Below, piece after piece: positions 53,298-60,704 of a stretch of 64,000 nt of DNA. The position numbers and the translations under genes are program-made. Source of the stretch: JACCWP01 sp963785115 (GTDB taxonomy: Bacteria > Actinomycetota > Actinomycetes > Propionibacteriales > Nocardioidaceae); the NCBI GenBank assembly GCA_963785115.1, contig CAWATY010000031.1, positions 310,001 through 374,000 on the forward strand, written 5' to 3'. The first letter of the stretch is position 1; every line of letters starts with the position of its first letter. A model generated the notes under the pieces. It was not told the origin of the DNA. It was given only the letters and a program-made list of their open reading frames with translations, and searched no databases.

Positions 53298-53906
53298 TCA
53301 GGCCGGCTCGTCCTCGGGCCGGGTCAGCTCCCACATCGCCAGCTCGTCGTCGTGCGCACGCAGCTTCGCCACCGCGGCCTCGAGGCTGCGCCCCTCGGCG
53401 AGCTCGTAGAACAGCAGGGCGACGGCGAAGGTGCCGGCGTAGCCGAACGGCGCCCCGGTCGGCGCGACGTACGCCTCGGCGCCGGCGTCCAGGAACGCGT
53501 CGGCCATCTCGACACCCCCGAGCTCGGCTCCGGTCGCGATGACGGTCGCCCCGTGCAGCTCGGCGACCCGGCGGATGTCGTCGGGGCCGACCTGGGGCCC
53601 GAACGGCTGGTAGCGCTGGACCTCCTCGGCCAGCTCGTCCAGCACGATCGCGCCCTCGTCGCCGGCACACTCCAGAACGACGTACGGGACGGCAGGGGCG
53701 GTGAGCGCGGCCACCAGGTGCCGCGCCTGCCCGACCCGGCACAGCTCCACCTGGATGCCGAGCTGCTCGAGCACCGGTCGCTGGGCCGCACCGAGTCCGG
53801 TGGCGTCGATCAGCCGGACCTGCGTCCAGGACAGCGCGCCGCCCTGCACCTCGCGCAGCTTCGACGGCCGCAGGGACGCCAGCCAGCGGGACTCCGAGCT
53901 CACCAC
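53298..53906 (-). CDS. Unrecognised protein, possibly a degenerate caspase/CHAT-like fold
   Basis: About 202 aa from GTG 53906 (GTG 53903 also possible; no clear ribosome site). Segments VPYVVLECAGDEGAIVLDELAEE, GATVIATGAELGGVEMADAFLDAGAEAYVAP and FGYAGTFAVALLFYELAEGRSLEAAVAKLRAHDDE resemble the C-terminal half of CHAT/caspase-like domains. The catalytic Cys position (usually after ATGC) is Ala-Glu here and no candidate catalytic His is seen, so enzymatic activity is unlikely. Similar proteins are sometimes misannotated as delta-aminolevulinate dehydratase; nothing here supports that. It is divergent from nucS across 42 bases. Confidence 0.6.
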   Translation of the reverse strand: MVSSESRWLASLRPSKLREVQGGALSWTQVRLIDATGLGAAQRPVLEQLGIQVELCRVGQARHLVAALTAPAVPYVVLECAGDEGAIVLDELAEEVQRYQPFGPQVGPDDIRRVAELHGATVIATGAELGGVEMADAFLDAGAEAYVAPTGAPFGYAGTFAVALLFYELAEGRSLEAAVAKLRAHDDELAMWELTRPEDEPA

Positions 53907-53948
53907 GCGGGTGAGTCTGGCACCGCGGCCGGTGACTACGCTCCCCCC

Positions 53949-54626
53949 GTGCGTCTGCTGATCGCCCGCTGCCAGGTCGACTACGCGGGCCGGCTGTCCG
54001 CCCACCTGCCGATGGCGACGCGGCTGGTGCTGGTCAAGGCCGACGGCTCGGTGTCGATCCACGCCGACGACCGCGCGTACAAGCCGCTGAACTGGATGAG
54101 CCCGCCGTGCCGGCTGGACGAGGGCACCGCCGAGGACGGGCGCGCGGAGTGGGTGGTCAGCGCGACCAAGAGCGAGGACACGCTGCGGATCCTCATCGAC
54201 GAGGTGCTGCACGACTCCAGCCACGACCTCGGGGTGGATCCGGGACTGGTCAAGGACGGGGTCGAGAAGCATCTGCAGGAGCTGCTGGCCGAGCACCCCG
54301 CGAGCCTCGGCGAGGACCTGACGCTGGTACGGCGCGAGTACCCGACGGCGATCGGGCCGGTCGACCTGCTCTGCCGCGACCTCGACGGGGTGACCGTCGC
54401 CGTCGAGGTGAAGCGCCGCGGTGACATCGACGGCGTCGAGCAGCTGGCGCGTTACCTGGAGCTGCTCGACCGCGACCCGCTGCTGGCCCCGGTCCGCGGG
54501 ATCTTCGCCGCTCAGGAGATCCGGCCCCAGGCCCGGGTGCTGGCCGGCCACCGCGGAATCGGCTGCGTCACGGTCGACTACGACGCCCTGCGCGGGCTCG
54601 ACGACCCCAGCCTGCGGCTGTTCTGA
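53949..54626 (+). CDS. nucS: Mismatch-specific endonuclease NucS (EndoMS)
   Basis: 225-aa endonuclease that cuts both strands at mismatches, the MutS/MutL-independent mismatch repair of actinobacteria. The N-terminal DNA-binding domain begins RLLIARCQVDYAGRLSAHLP, with KPLNWMSPPC. The PD-(D/E)xK nuclease core is AIGPVDLLCRDLDGVTVAVEVKRRGDIDGVEQLARYL with the E-V-K pair, followed by ARVLAGHRGIGCVTVDYDAL. The C-terminal LRLF is the usual beta-clamp-binding tail. The GTG start at 53949 gives the normal N-terminus. Confidence 0.95.
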   Translation: MRLLIARCQVDYAGRLSAHLPMATRLVLVKADGSVSIHADDRAYKPLNWMSPPCRLDEGTAEDGRAEWVVSATKSEDTLRILIDEVLHDSSHDLGVDPGLVKDGVEKHLQELLAEHPASLGEDLTLVRREYPTAIGPVDLLCRDLDGVTVAVEVKRRGDIDGVEQLARYLELLDRDPLLAPVRGIFAAQEIRPQARVLAGHRGIGCVTVDYDALRGLDDPSLRLF

Positions 54627-54632
54627 GCCGAC

Positions 54633-55163
54633 TCAGGCGTCGGCGCCCGCCACCGGCGGCGCGGTGGGGTCGTCCTCGGGGCCGCTCTGCTCACGGGCGA
54701 CGTAGTCCTCGATCGCCTCGACGTCGTGCGAGGCGCGGGTGACCACGGTGAGCAGGTCGCTCATCGTGGCGATCTCCTCGACCTGCTCCTTGATGAACCA
54801 CTGCATGAACTGGTCAGAGGCGAAGTCGTGCTCCTCGCGGGCCACCGCGGTGAGCGCGTTGATCTGCTCGGCGACCCTGCGCTCCTGCTCGAGCGCGATC
54901 CCCACCGGCTCGATGACGTCCGCGAACGTCGACGTCGGGGCCGGCACGTCAGGGATGGTCACGACCTCGTCGCAGTCCACGAGGTACTGGACCATCATCA
55001 TCGCGTGGTCACGCTCCTCGATCGCCTGCCGGTAGAAGAATGCCGCCATCTGCGGCATCGTCAGCAGGTCGTAGTGGACCGCGCACGCGACGTACTGCTG
55101 GTGGGCGGCGAACTCGTGCCCGATCTGCGTGTTGAGCTTCTCGACGAACCGCGCGGCGGGCAT
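54633..55163 (-). CDS. Ferritin (BfrB-like, non-haem)
   Basis: 176-aa ferritin-fold iron-storage protein. Ferroxidase ligands appear as IGHEFAAHQQYVA (first Glu), AIEERDHAMMMVQYLVD (E-x-x-H pair), and Glu residues in EQERRVAEQINALTAVAREEHDFASDQFMQWFIKEQ. The lack of a central Met in the expected place argues for ferritin rather than haem bacterioferritin. ATG 55163 has GGAGG well spaced. A DtxR/IdeR-like box lies 75-93 bases upstream. In mycobacteria the iron-loaded regulator activates bfrB from upstream sites, so activation is expected here. Confidence 0.9.
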   Translation of the reverse strand: MPAARFVEKLNTQIGHEFAAHQQYVACAVHYDLLTMPQMAAFFYRQAIEERDHAMMMVQYLVDCDEVVTIPDVPAPTSTFADVIEPVGIALEQERRVAEQINALTAVAREEHDFASDQFMQWFIKEQVEEIATMSDLLTVVTRASHDVEAIEDYVAREQSGPEDDPTAPPVAGADA

Positions 55164-55237
55164 GGGGAGTTCCTCCGGAGACGGGAGTACGGCCGATGGA
55201 CGGCTCATCCTAGAGGGGCCTCTCACGACCCGAACGG

Positions 55238-55256
55238 TCAGGTGAGGCTCGCCTAA
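55238..55256. promoter_or_regulatory. DtxR/IdeR-type iron box between ferritin and basic-protein genes
   Basis: TCAGGTGAGGCTCGCCTAA matches the 19-bp consensus TTAGGTTAGGCTAACCTAA at 15 positions, including the symmetric outer parts. It lies 75 bases upstream of the ferritin start and only 21 bases upstream of GTG 55278 on the other side, so it could activate one gene and repress the other. Confidence 0.75.
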
Positions 55257-55277
55257 GAATTTGCTAGCGTTCAGCTC

Positions 55278-55805
55278 GTGACGCCGAAAAAGAAGTGCTG
55301 CGTGAGCACTCCTCGGTGTCGGCGCTGCCCGATCCTGCTGCTCAAGCAGGGCGCGCTGCCGGAGGGGTACACCGTGCGCAAGCGCCGGCTGGTGCGCTGC
55401 GACGACGCGGTCGACCGCACGGCCGATGCCGTCGTGGTGGCGACCGACCGGGCACCCCGCACCCTGGTCGCCGAGCCGCCGCACCCGGTCCAGGCGGTCC
55501 GGCTGGGCAAGCGCACTCGTGCGGCCGCCGAGAAGGTGGCACGGAAGAAGGCCCGCAGGAAGGGGCGCCGGGCGCGGATCGAGCTGTCCCGGCGGCTGGG
55601 CAGGAAGGCGACCCGGAAGAAGTCCGGGCGCAAGGCGCTGGACCGCGCGGAGCGCGACGCCCGCCGGGAGGCGTACCCGCGTGCCCTGGCCAAGGCCGAG
55701 CGCAAGGCGCGGCGCAGGATCGAGCGCCGGATCGAGCGCAAGATCGAGCGCAAGGCCGCCAAGAAGGCGGCCAAGCGGCGGTCCAAGGTGACGCTGGCCG
55801 CCTGA
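55278..55805 (+). CDS. Highly basic protein with N-terminal Cys cluster
   Basis: 175-aa protein of unknown function, divergent from ferritin. The N-terminus carries MTPKKKCCVSTPRCRRCPILL, four Cys that could bind a metal or an Fe-S cluster. Residues about 84-172 are almost only Lys/Arg/Ala/Glu with IERRIERKIERK-type repeats, forming a long basic helix suited to nucleic-acid binding. A TTGCTA (55261-55266) at a good -10 position puts transcription start near 55273-55278, so the mRNA is probably almost leaderless, and the iron box would overlap the -35 region: predicted repression by iron-loaded DtxR/IdeR (inference). Confidence 0.68.
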   Translation: MTPKKKCCVSTPRCRRCPILLLKQGALPEGYTVRKRRLVRCDDAVDRTADAVVVATDRAPRTLVAEPPHPVQAVRLGKRTRAAAEKVARKKARRKGRRARIELSRRLGRKATRKKSGRKALDRAERDARREAYPRALAKAERKARRRIERRIERKIERKAAKKAAKRRSKVTLAA

Positions 55806-55830
55806 TCTGGCCGCCTGATCTGGCCGCCTA
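55794..55830. repeat. 13-bp tandem repeat over two convergent stop codons
   Basis: CTGGCCGCCTGAT occurs 2.8 times in tandem. The first unit includes the TGA of the basic protein (55803-55805), and the last partial unit contains the CTA that is the TAG stop of the minus-strand channel gene (55828-55830). Confidence 0.8.
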
Positions 55831-56874
55831 GCGGGGCGAGGCGCCGGGCCGCTCGGCCCAGGGCAGGTCCTGCGCCGACCGGACGACGATCAGCCGGTCT
55901 CCCCGCGCGAGCTGGGTGACGGTCGGGTCGTAGAAGCGGTGCACGACGTCGCCGCGCACCACCGCGATCACCTGGTCCCCACACTTCTGCGGGCTGTGCC
56001 CCACCTCGTCCGGCTGCACCTCCCGCTCGGCCACCTCGAGTCCCTCGCCGCTGGTCAGCAGGTCCTCCAGCACCGCGCCGAGCGCCGGGCTCACCGACGA
56101 CAGGCCGAGCAGCCGGCCGACCGACTCCGACGACGTCACGACGGCGTCGGCGCCGCTCTGCCGTACCAGCGGGACGTTCTCCTGCTCGCGGACGGCAACG
56201 ACGACGAACGCCTCGGGGTTGACCGCGCGCGCCGTCAGCGTGATCAGCACGGCGGCGTCGTCGCGGTCGGCGGTGACGATGATCTGCCGAGCCCGGTCGG
56301 CGCCCCCGCGCATCAGCACCTCGCGCCGGGTTCCGTCACCGACGATGCAGACGACGCCGTCCTCCTGGGCCTGGCTGATGCCGTCGGGACGCGGGTCGAC
56401 GACGACGATGTCCTCCGGCTCGGTCCCGCTGTCGCGCAAGGTCTGCGCGGCGCTGCGGCCCTTGGTGCCGTAGCCGATGACCAGCACGTGATCCTGCATG
56501 CGTCGCCTCCACTGAAGGATCCGCCACTGCTGACGGCCCTGGCTGGCTAGCACCTCGAGCGTGGTGCCGACCAGCAGGATCAGGAACAGCACCCGTAGCG
56601 GGGTCACCACGATGACGTTGACCAGCCGGGCCGTGTCCTTGTACGGAACGATGTCGCCGTAGCCGGTCGTCGTCATCGTGACCGTGGCGTAGTAGACGCT
56701 GTCGAGGAAGTCGACGTCGCCGTTGTCGGTGTTGTCGACATAGCCGTCCTTGTCGAGGTAGACGACCGTGACGATGATCGCCAGCAGCATGACCCCGAGC
56801 AGCAGCCGAGCGCCGAGGGCGCGGACGGGTGACGCGCCCCGCTCGGGGAGCCGTACCCGCGGCTGGTCTGCCAC
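55828..56874 (-). CDS. RCK-gated potassium channel (TrkA-N domain)
   Basis: 348-aa two-helix K+ channel. A first membrane helix (RALGARLLLGVMLLAIIVTVVYL) and pore region with selectivity filter TTTGYGD at residues 68-74 are followed by a second helix (LVNVIVVTPLRVLFLILLVGTTLEVL). The cytoplasmic RCK N-lobe has the Rossmann motif VLVIGYGTKGRSAAQTL with VVVDPRPDGISQAQEDG; a TrkA-C-like lobe ends the protein (GDQVIAVVRGDVVHRFYDP). The architecture is that of MthK-type ligand-gated channels, usually opened by nucleotide or divalent-cation binding. ATG 56874; 21 bases downstream of meaA on the same strand. Confidence 0.92.
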   Translation of the reverse strand: MADQPRVRLPERGASPVRALGARLLLGVMLLAIIVTVVYLDKDGYVDNTDNGDVDFLDSVYYATVTMTTTGYGDIVPYKDTARLVNVIVVTPLRVLFLILLVGTTLEVLASQGRQQWRILQWRRRMQDHVLVIGYGTKGRSAAQTLRDSGTEPEDIVVVDPRPDGISQAQEDGVVCIVGDGTRREVLMRGGADRARQIIVTADRDDAAVLITLTARAVNPEAFVVVAVREQENVPLVRQSGADAVVTSSESVGRLLGLSSVSPALGAVLEDLLTSGEGLEVAEREVQPDEVGHSPQKCGDQVIAVVRGDVVHRFYDPTVTQLARGDRLIVVRSAQDLPWAERPGASPR

Positions 56875-56895
56875 GAACAGGACTCTAGGCGGCGG

Positions 56896-58914
56896 TCAGC
56901 CGGTGAGTCCGTGCGACTCCCGGATCACGTCGACGATGCGGTCGACGATCTCGGTCATCCCGAAGTCCTTCGGGGTGAACACGGCGGCGACGCCCGCCTG
57001 CTCCAGGGTGCGCGCGTGGCTGCCGGGGATGATCCCCCCGACCACGACCGGCACGTCGCCGGCTCCGGCCTCGCGTAGACCGTCGAGCACGGCCGGCACC
57101 AGGTCGAGGTGCGACCCGGAGAGGATGGACAGGCCCACGCAGTGCACGTCCTCGGCCACCGCGGCGGCGACGATCTCGGCGGGCGTGAGCCGGATGCCCT
57201 GGTAGACGACCTCGAACCCCGCGTCACGAGCCCGCACGGCTATCTGCTCGGCGCCGTTGGAGTGGCCGTCGAGACCGGGTTTGCCGACCAGCAGCCGCAG
57301 CCGGCGGCCGAGCTCGTCGCCGGTCGCGCGGACCCGCTCCCGCACGGCGGCCAGCTGCTTGCCCGCATCGCTGCTTGACTCGGCCACCCCGACCGAGCCG
57401 GAGACCCCCGTCGGCGCCCGGTACTCGCCGAACACCGCACGCAGCGCGCCCGCCCACTCGCCCGTGGTCGCGCCGGCCCGGGCCGCGACCAGGGTGGCCT
57501 CCATCAGGTTGGTCCCCGACTCGGCGTCGGCGCGCAGCCGCTCCAGGGCCTGCTGCACCGCGTCCTTGTCCCGCTCGTTCTTCCACCGCTGCAGCGACTC
57601 GACCGCGGCCCCCTCGGCCTCGGGGTCGGAGCCCTGCACGGCGGTGTCGAGATCGGCGGTGAGCGGCGACGGCTCGGTCCCGGTGAAGCGGTTGACCCCC
57701 ACCACGGTGTCCTCGCCGGACTCGATCCGCGCCCGGCGTACCGCGTGCGAGGCGACCAGCTGCTGCTTCATGTACTCGACGGCGTCGACAGCCCCGCCGC
57801 GCTCCTCGACCCTGGCCATCTCCTCCCGCGCCCCGGCGACCAGCTCGTCGACCTTGGCCTGCACGACCGGCGAACCCGCGAACAGGTCGTCGTGCTCGAG
57901 CAGGTCGGACTCGTAGGCGAGCACCTGCTGCAGCCGCAACGACCACTGCTGGTCCCACGGACGGGGCAGCCCGAGGGCCTCGTTCCACGCCGGCAGCTGG
58001 ACGGCCCGGGCCCGGGCGTCGCGGGACAGCGTGACCGCGAGCATCTCCAGCACGATCCGCTGCACGTTGTTCTCGGGCTGCGCCTCCGTCAGGCCGAGCG
58101 AGTTGACCTGTACCCCGTAGCGGAACCGGCGCATCTGCTCGTCGTCGATGCCGTACCGCTGCGTCGTCAGCTCGTCCCACAGCTGGACGAACGCGCGCAT
58201 CTTGCACATCTCCTCGACGAAGCGCACCCCAGCGTTGACGAAGAACGACATCCGCCCGACCACCGCCCCGAACTCGTCGGCCGGCACCTGACCGGAGTCT
58301 CGCACCGCGTCCAGCACGCAGGTGGCCGTCGACAGCGCGTACGCGAGCTCCTGCACCGGCGTGGCGCCGGCCTCCTGGAGGTGGTAGCTGCAGATGTTGA
58401 TCGGGTTCCACCGCGGCACCGCGTCGACGGTGTACGCGATCATGTCGGTGGTCAGCCGCAGCGAGTGCTCGGGCGGGAAGACGTACGTCCCGCGGGAGAG
58501 GTACTCCTTGATGATGTCGTTCTGGGTGGTGCCGGTGAGCTCGCCGGGGTCAGCGCCCTGCTCCTCGGCCACGACCTGGTAGAGCGCCAGCAGCCACATC
58601 GCGGGGGCGTTGATGGTCATGGACGTGTTCATCCGGGCCAGCGGGATGCCGTCGAAGAGGGCCCGCATGTCCCCCAGGTGCGCCACCGGCACCCCGACCT
58701 TGCCCACCTCGCCCCTCGCGAGCTCGTCGTCGGGGTCGTAGCCGGTCTGGGTGGGCAGGTCGAAGGCCACCGACAGGCCGGTCTGACCCTTCTCCAGGTT
58801 GGACCGGTACAGCGCGTTGGAGCTCGTCGCCGAGCTGTGCCCGGCATACGTGCGCATCACCCAGGGCTTGTCGCGCTCCGCATCCGGCTCCGAGTCGGAC
58901 CTGGAGTCGGGCAT
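56896..58914 (-). CDS. meaA: Ethylmalonyl-CoA mutase (MeaA type)
   Basis: Adenosylcobalamin-dependent rearrangement of (2R)-ethylmalonyl-CoA to methylsuccinyl-CoA. 672 aa with both domains on one chain: substrate barrel (PWVMRTYAGHSSATSSNALYR; Y23 and R141 in EYLSRGTYVFPPEH keep the carboxyl-binding pair lost in IcmA) and a B12 domain with LVGKPGLDGHSNGAEQI (D-x-H-x-x-G), VGLSILSGSH and VVVGGIIPG. The HSSATSSN region is the MeaA version rather than the methylmalonyl-CoA mutase one. ATG 58914. An operator-like palindrome lies 21-36 bases upstream. With ccr and mce in the same window it supports the ethylmalonyl-CoA route. Confidence 0.94.
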   Translation of the reverse strand: MPDSRSDSEPDAERDKPWVMRTYAGHSSATSSNALYRSNLEKGQTGLSVAFDLPTQTGYDPDDELARGEVGKVGVPVAHLGDMRALFDGIPLARMNTSMTINAPAMWLLALYQVVAEEQGADPGELTGTTQNDIIKEYLSRGTYVFPPEHSLRLTTDMIAYTVDAVPRWNPINICSYHLQEAGATPVQELAYALSTATCVLDAVRDSGQVPADEFGAVVGRMSFFVNAGVRFVEEMCKMRAFVQLWDELTTQRYGIDDEQMRRFRYGVQVNSLGLTEAQPENNVQRIVLEMLAVTLSRDARARAVQLPAWNEALGLPRPWDQQWSLRLQQVLAYESDLLEHDDLFAGSPVVQAKVDELVAGAREEMARVEERGGAVDAVEYMKQQLVASHAVRRARIESGEDTVVGVNRFTGTEPSPLTADLDTAVQGSDPEAEGAAVESLQRWKNERDKDAVQQALERLRADAESGTNLMEATLVAARAGATTGEWAGALRAVFGEYRAPTGVSGSVGVAESSSDAGKQLAAVRERVRATGDELGRRLRLLVGKPGLDGHSNGAEQIAVRARDAGFEVVYQGIRLTPAEIVAAAVAEDVHCVGLSILSGSHLDLVPAVLDGLREAGAGDVPVVVGGIIPGSHARTLEQAGVAAVFTPKDFGMTEIVDRIVDVIRESHGLTG

Positions 58915-58934
58915 GCCCGCAGGGTAGAGCCGCG

Positions 58935-58950
58935 GTGACCCGTCGGTGAC
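58935..58950. promoter_or_regulatory. Operator-like site upstream of meaA
   Basis: GTGACC-CGTC-GGTGAC lies 21 bases before the meaA ATG. It has the same 6-4-6 spacing as the palindromes before etfB and ccr but is less symmetric, since the right half is GGTGAC where GGTCAC would pair perfectly. Confidence 0.42.
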
Positions 58951-58966
58951 CGACTCGTGAGCGGAC

Positions 58967-59257
58967 TCACGCCGCGACGGTGAGCACCCGGCCGAGCCGG
59001 GTCACGGCGAGGGTGCGCCGCAGATGCGGTGGCGGGGAGTGCAGCACCAGCTGGTGGCCACGCCGGGCGAGCCGGGCGTGCGCGCCGGCCAGCAGGCCCA
59101 GACCGATGACGTCGACGAGCTCGACCTCGCTCATGTCGACGTCGACGTCGCCCGGCGCCTGCTCGATGGCCCGGTGCAGGGCGGAGCGCACGGCCTCGGC
59201 CGAGGAGCCGTCCAACCGGTCCGGCAGCCGCACGTGGCAGCGCTGGTCCAGCAGCAT
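58967..59257 (-). CDS. STAS-domain protein (anti-sigma antagonist-like) lacking the phosphorylatable Ser
   Basis: 96 aa from ATG 59257 (GGGGAG seven bases upstream; a longer version from 59347 would add 30 unlikely residues). The single STAS fold shows CHVRLPDRLDGSSAEAVRSAL, VDVDMSEVELVDVIGLGLLAGAHARLARRG and a basic C-terminus. SpoIIAA-type proteins have D-S/T-x-G at the phosphorylation loop; here it reads D49-V50-I51-G52, so partner-kinase control by Ser phosphorylation is impossible in the usual way. No anti-sigma factor gene is adjacent. It sits between hbd and meaA on the same strand. Confidence 0.8.
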   Translation of the reverse strand: MLLDQRCHVRLPDRLDGSSAEAVRSALHRAIEQAPGDVDVDMSEVELVDVIGLGLLAGAHARLARRGHQLVLHSPPPHLRRTLAVTRLGRVLTVAA

Positions 59258-59393
59258 CTCGGTCTCCCCACCTCGCGGTCGCGCGGGCAGGCCACGGCTG
59301 ACCTGTATCCGTACAGACGCGGCGGCGGGCCAATTGGTTGCAGGCACGCCTGAAGGAGCGCCGGACGGTGCGGCTGATACCCCCGACCGGGGG

Positions 59394-60248
59394 TCAGGTG
59401 TCGTAGGAGAAGAAGCCGCGGCCGGTCTTGCGGCCGAGGTCGCCGGCGTCGACCATCCGGCTGAGCAGCTCGGGCGGGTAGAACTTCGGGTCGCCGGTCT
59501 CGGCGTGGATGTTGAGCGTCGCGTGCCGCAGGATGTCCACGCCGGTGAGGTCGGTGGTGGCCAGCGGGCCCATGGCGTGGCCGAACCCGAGCCGACAGGC
59601 GAGGTCGATGTCCTCGGCGCTGGCCACGCCCGACTCGTACAGCGCGATGGCCTCCATCGCCAGCGCGCTGATCAACCGGGTGGTGACGAAGCCGGCCACG
59701 TCGCGCTCGACCACGATGCAGGTCTTGCCGACTCCCTCGGCGAAGGCCCGGGCGGTCGCGAGCGTCGCGTCGCTGGTCTTCAGCCCGCGGACCAGCTCGC
59801 ACAACCGCATCATCGGCACCGGGGAGAAGAAGTGCGTGCCGACGACCTGCTCGGGCCGCGACGTGGCGGCGGCGATCGTGGTGATGGGGATCGCCGAGGT
59901 GTTGGTCGCCAGCACGGCACCGGCAGGGGCGAGCCGGTCGAGCTCGGCGAACACCGCGCGCTTGACGTCGACCTGCTCGAAGACCGCCTCGACCACCAGC
60001 TCGGCCTCGGCCGCGGCAGCGAGGTCGGTGGTGGTGGCGATGCGTGCGAGCGCAGCGTCCCGGTCGTCGGGCGACACGGTCTGCTTGTCGACCATCCGGG
60101 CCAGCGACCGTTCTATCCCGGCCACACCCCGACCGAGTGCGTCGTCGGTGAGGTCGCGGAGCACCACGTCCCAGCCGGCGACCGCCGCCACCTGGGCGAT
60201 CCCGGAGCCCATCAGCCCGGCCCCCACCACCAGCACCCTGCCCGCCAT
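59394..60248 (-). CDS. 3-hydroxybutyryl-CoA dehydrogenase
   Basis: 284-aa NAD(P)-dependent dehydrogenase for acetoacetyl-CoA/3-hydroxybutyryl-CoA. Rossmann loop VLVVGAGLMGSGIAQVAAVAG, NTSAIPITTIAAATSRPEQVVGTHFFSPVPMMRLCELV with the catalytic His, RDVAGFVTTRLISALAMEA, and the C-terminal DLGRKTGRGFFSYD. Single-domain length as in Clostridium Hbd or FadB2, in contrast to the tandem form at 51465-53243. It provides the second step between thiolase and Ccr. ATG 60248; divergent from the 60335 gene. Confidence 0.93.
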   Translation of the reverse strand: MAGRVLVVGAGLMGSGIAQVAAVAGWDVVLRDLTDDALGRGVAGIERSLARMVDKQTVSPDDRDAALARIATTTDLAAAAEAELVVEAVFEQVDVKRAVFAELDRLAPAGAVLATNTSAIPITTIAAATSRPEQVVGTHFFSPVPMMRLCELVRGLKTSDATLATARAFAEGVGKTCIVVERDVAGFVTTRLISALAMEAIALYESGVASAEDIDLACRLGFGHAMGPLATTDLTGVDILRHATLNIHAETGDPKFYPPELLSRMVDAGDLGRKTGRGFFSYDT

Positions 60249-60334
60249 GTCCTCAGCTCCTCGTTCGGCTCGCCGCGACGCTCCTGGCCGCGGCGAGCGT
60301 AGCCAGCCCCGCGGGGCGGGGGCACACTGGTGGA

Positions 60335-60694
60335 GTGCTCGAGTCGGTCCCGCTGTCCGGGGGTTCCGGGGCCGACTACGTCTACGTCCCGCTGGTCTCG
60401 GCCGCCGCCGTGGCCGTGCTCGCGCTGGTGCTGCGCTGGATCATGCGGCCGGGCAAGCAGCACGTGTCGCGGGTGTCCGACCCGGCACACCAGGGCCTGC
60501 TGATCGGCGTCGCGGCCACCGCCCCAGCCGAGGCCGAGCGGCTCCGCCGGCTGCTCGTCGACGCCGGCGTGCGCGCCACCTCCCGGGCGGTGGCCGCCCG
60601 CCGCCAGGTGCTGGTGTGGCCCGACGACGTCGACCGGGCGCTGCGGGTGATCGCGGCCGACCGCGGCGACCGGGACCCCGCCGCGGACGGGTAG
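60335..60694 (+). CDS. Small membrane protein, unknown function
   Basis: 119-aa protein with one N-terminal membrane helix (YVYVPLVSAAAVAVLALVLRWI, about residues 15-36), then a soluble domain of about 70 residues (DPAHQGLLIGVAATAPAEAERLRRLLVDAGVRATSRAVAARRQVLVWPDDVDRALRVI) with a beta-alpha-beta pattern like a ferredoxin-like small-molecule-binding (DUF2007-type) domain. The GTG start is at 60335. It is directly upstream of the cobalamin adenosyltransferase gene (10 bases apart), so the two are probably co-transcribed. Confidence 0.72.
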   Translation: MLESVPLSGGSGADYVYVPLVSAAAVAVLALVLRWIMRPGKQHVSRVSDPAHQGLLIGVAATAPAEAERLRRLLVDAGVRATSRAVAARRQVLVWPDDVDRALRVIAADRGDRDPAADG

Positions 60695-60704
60695 CGTCGC
60701 CGGC

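Noticed and set aside
55212..55223. AGAGG-GG-CCTCT inverted repeat upstream of ferritin
   Set aside because: Too short and GC-rich to distinguish from chance, and the nearby iron box explains regulation better.
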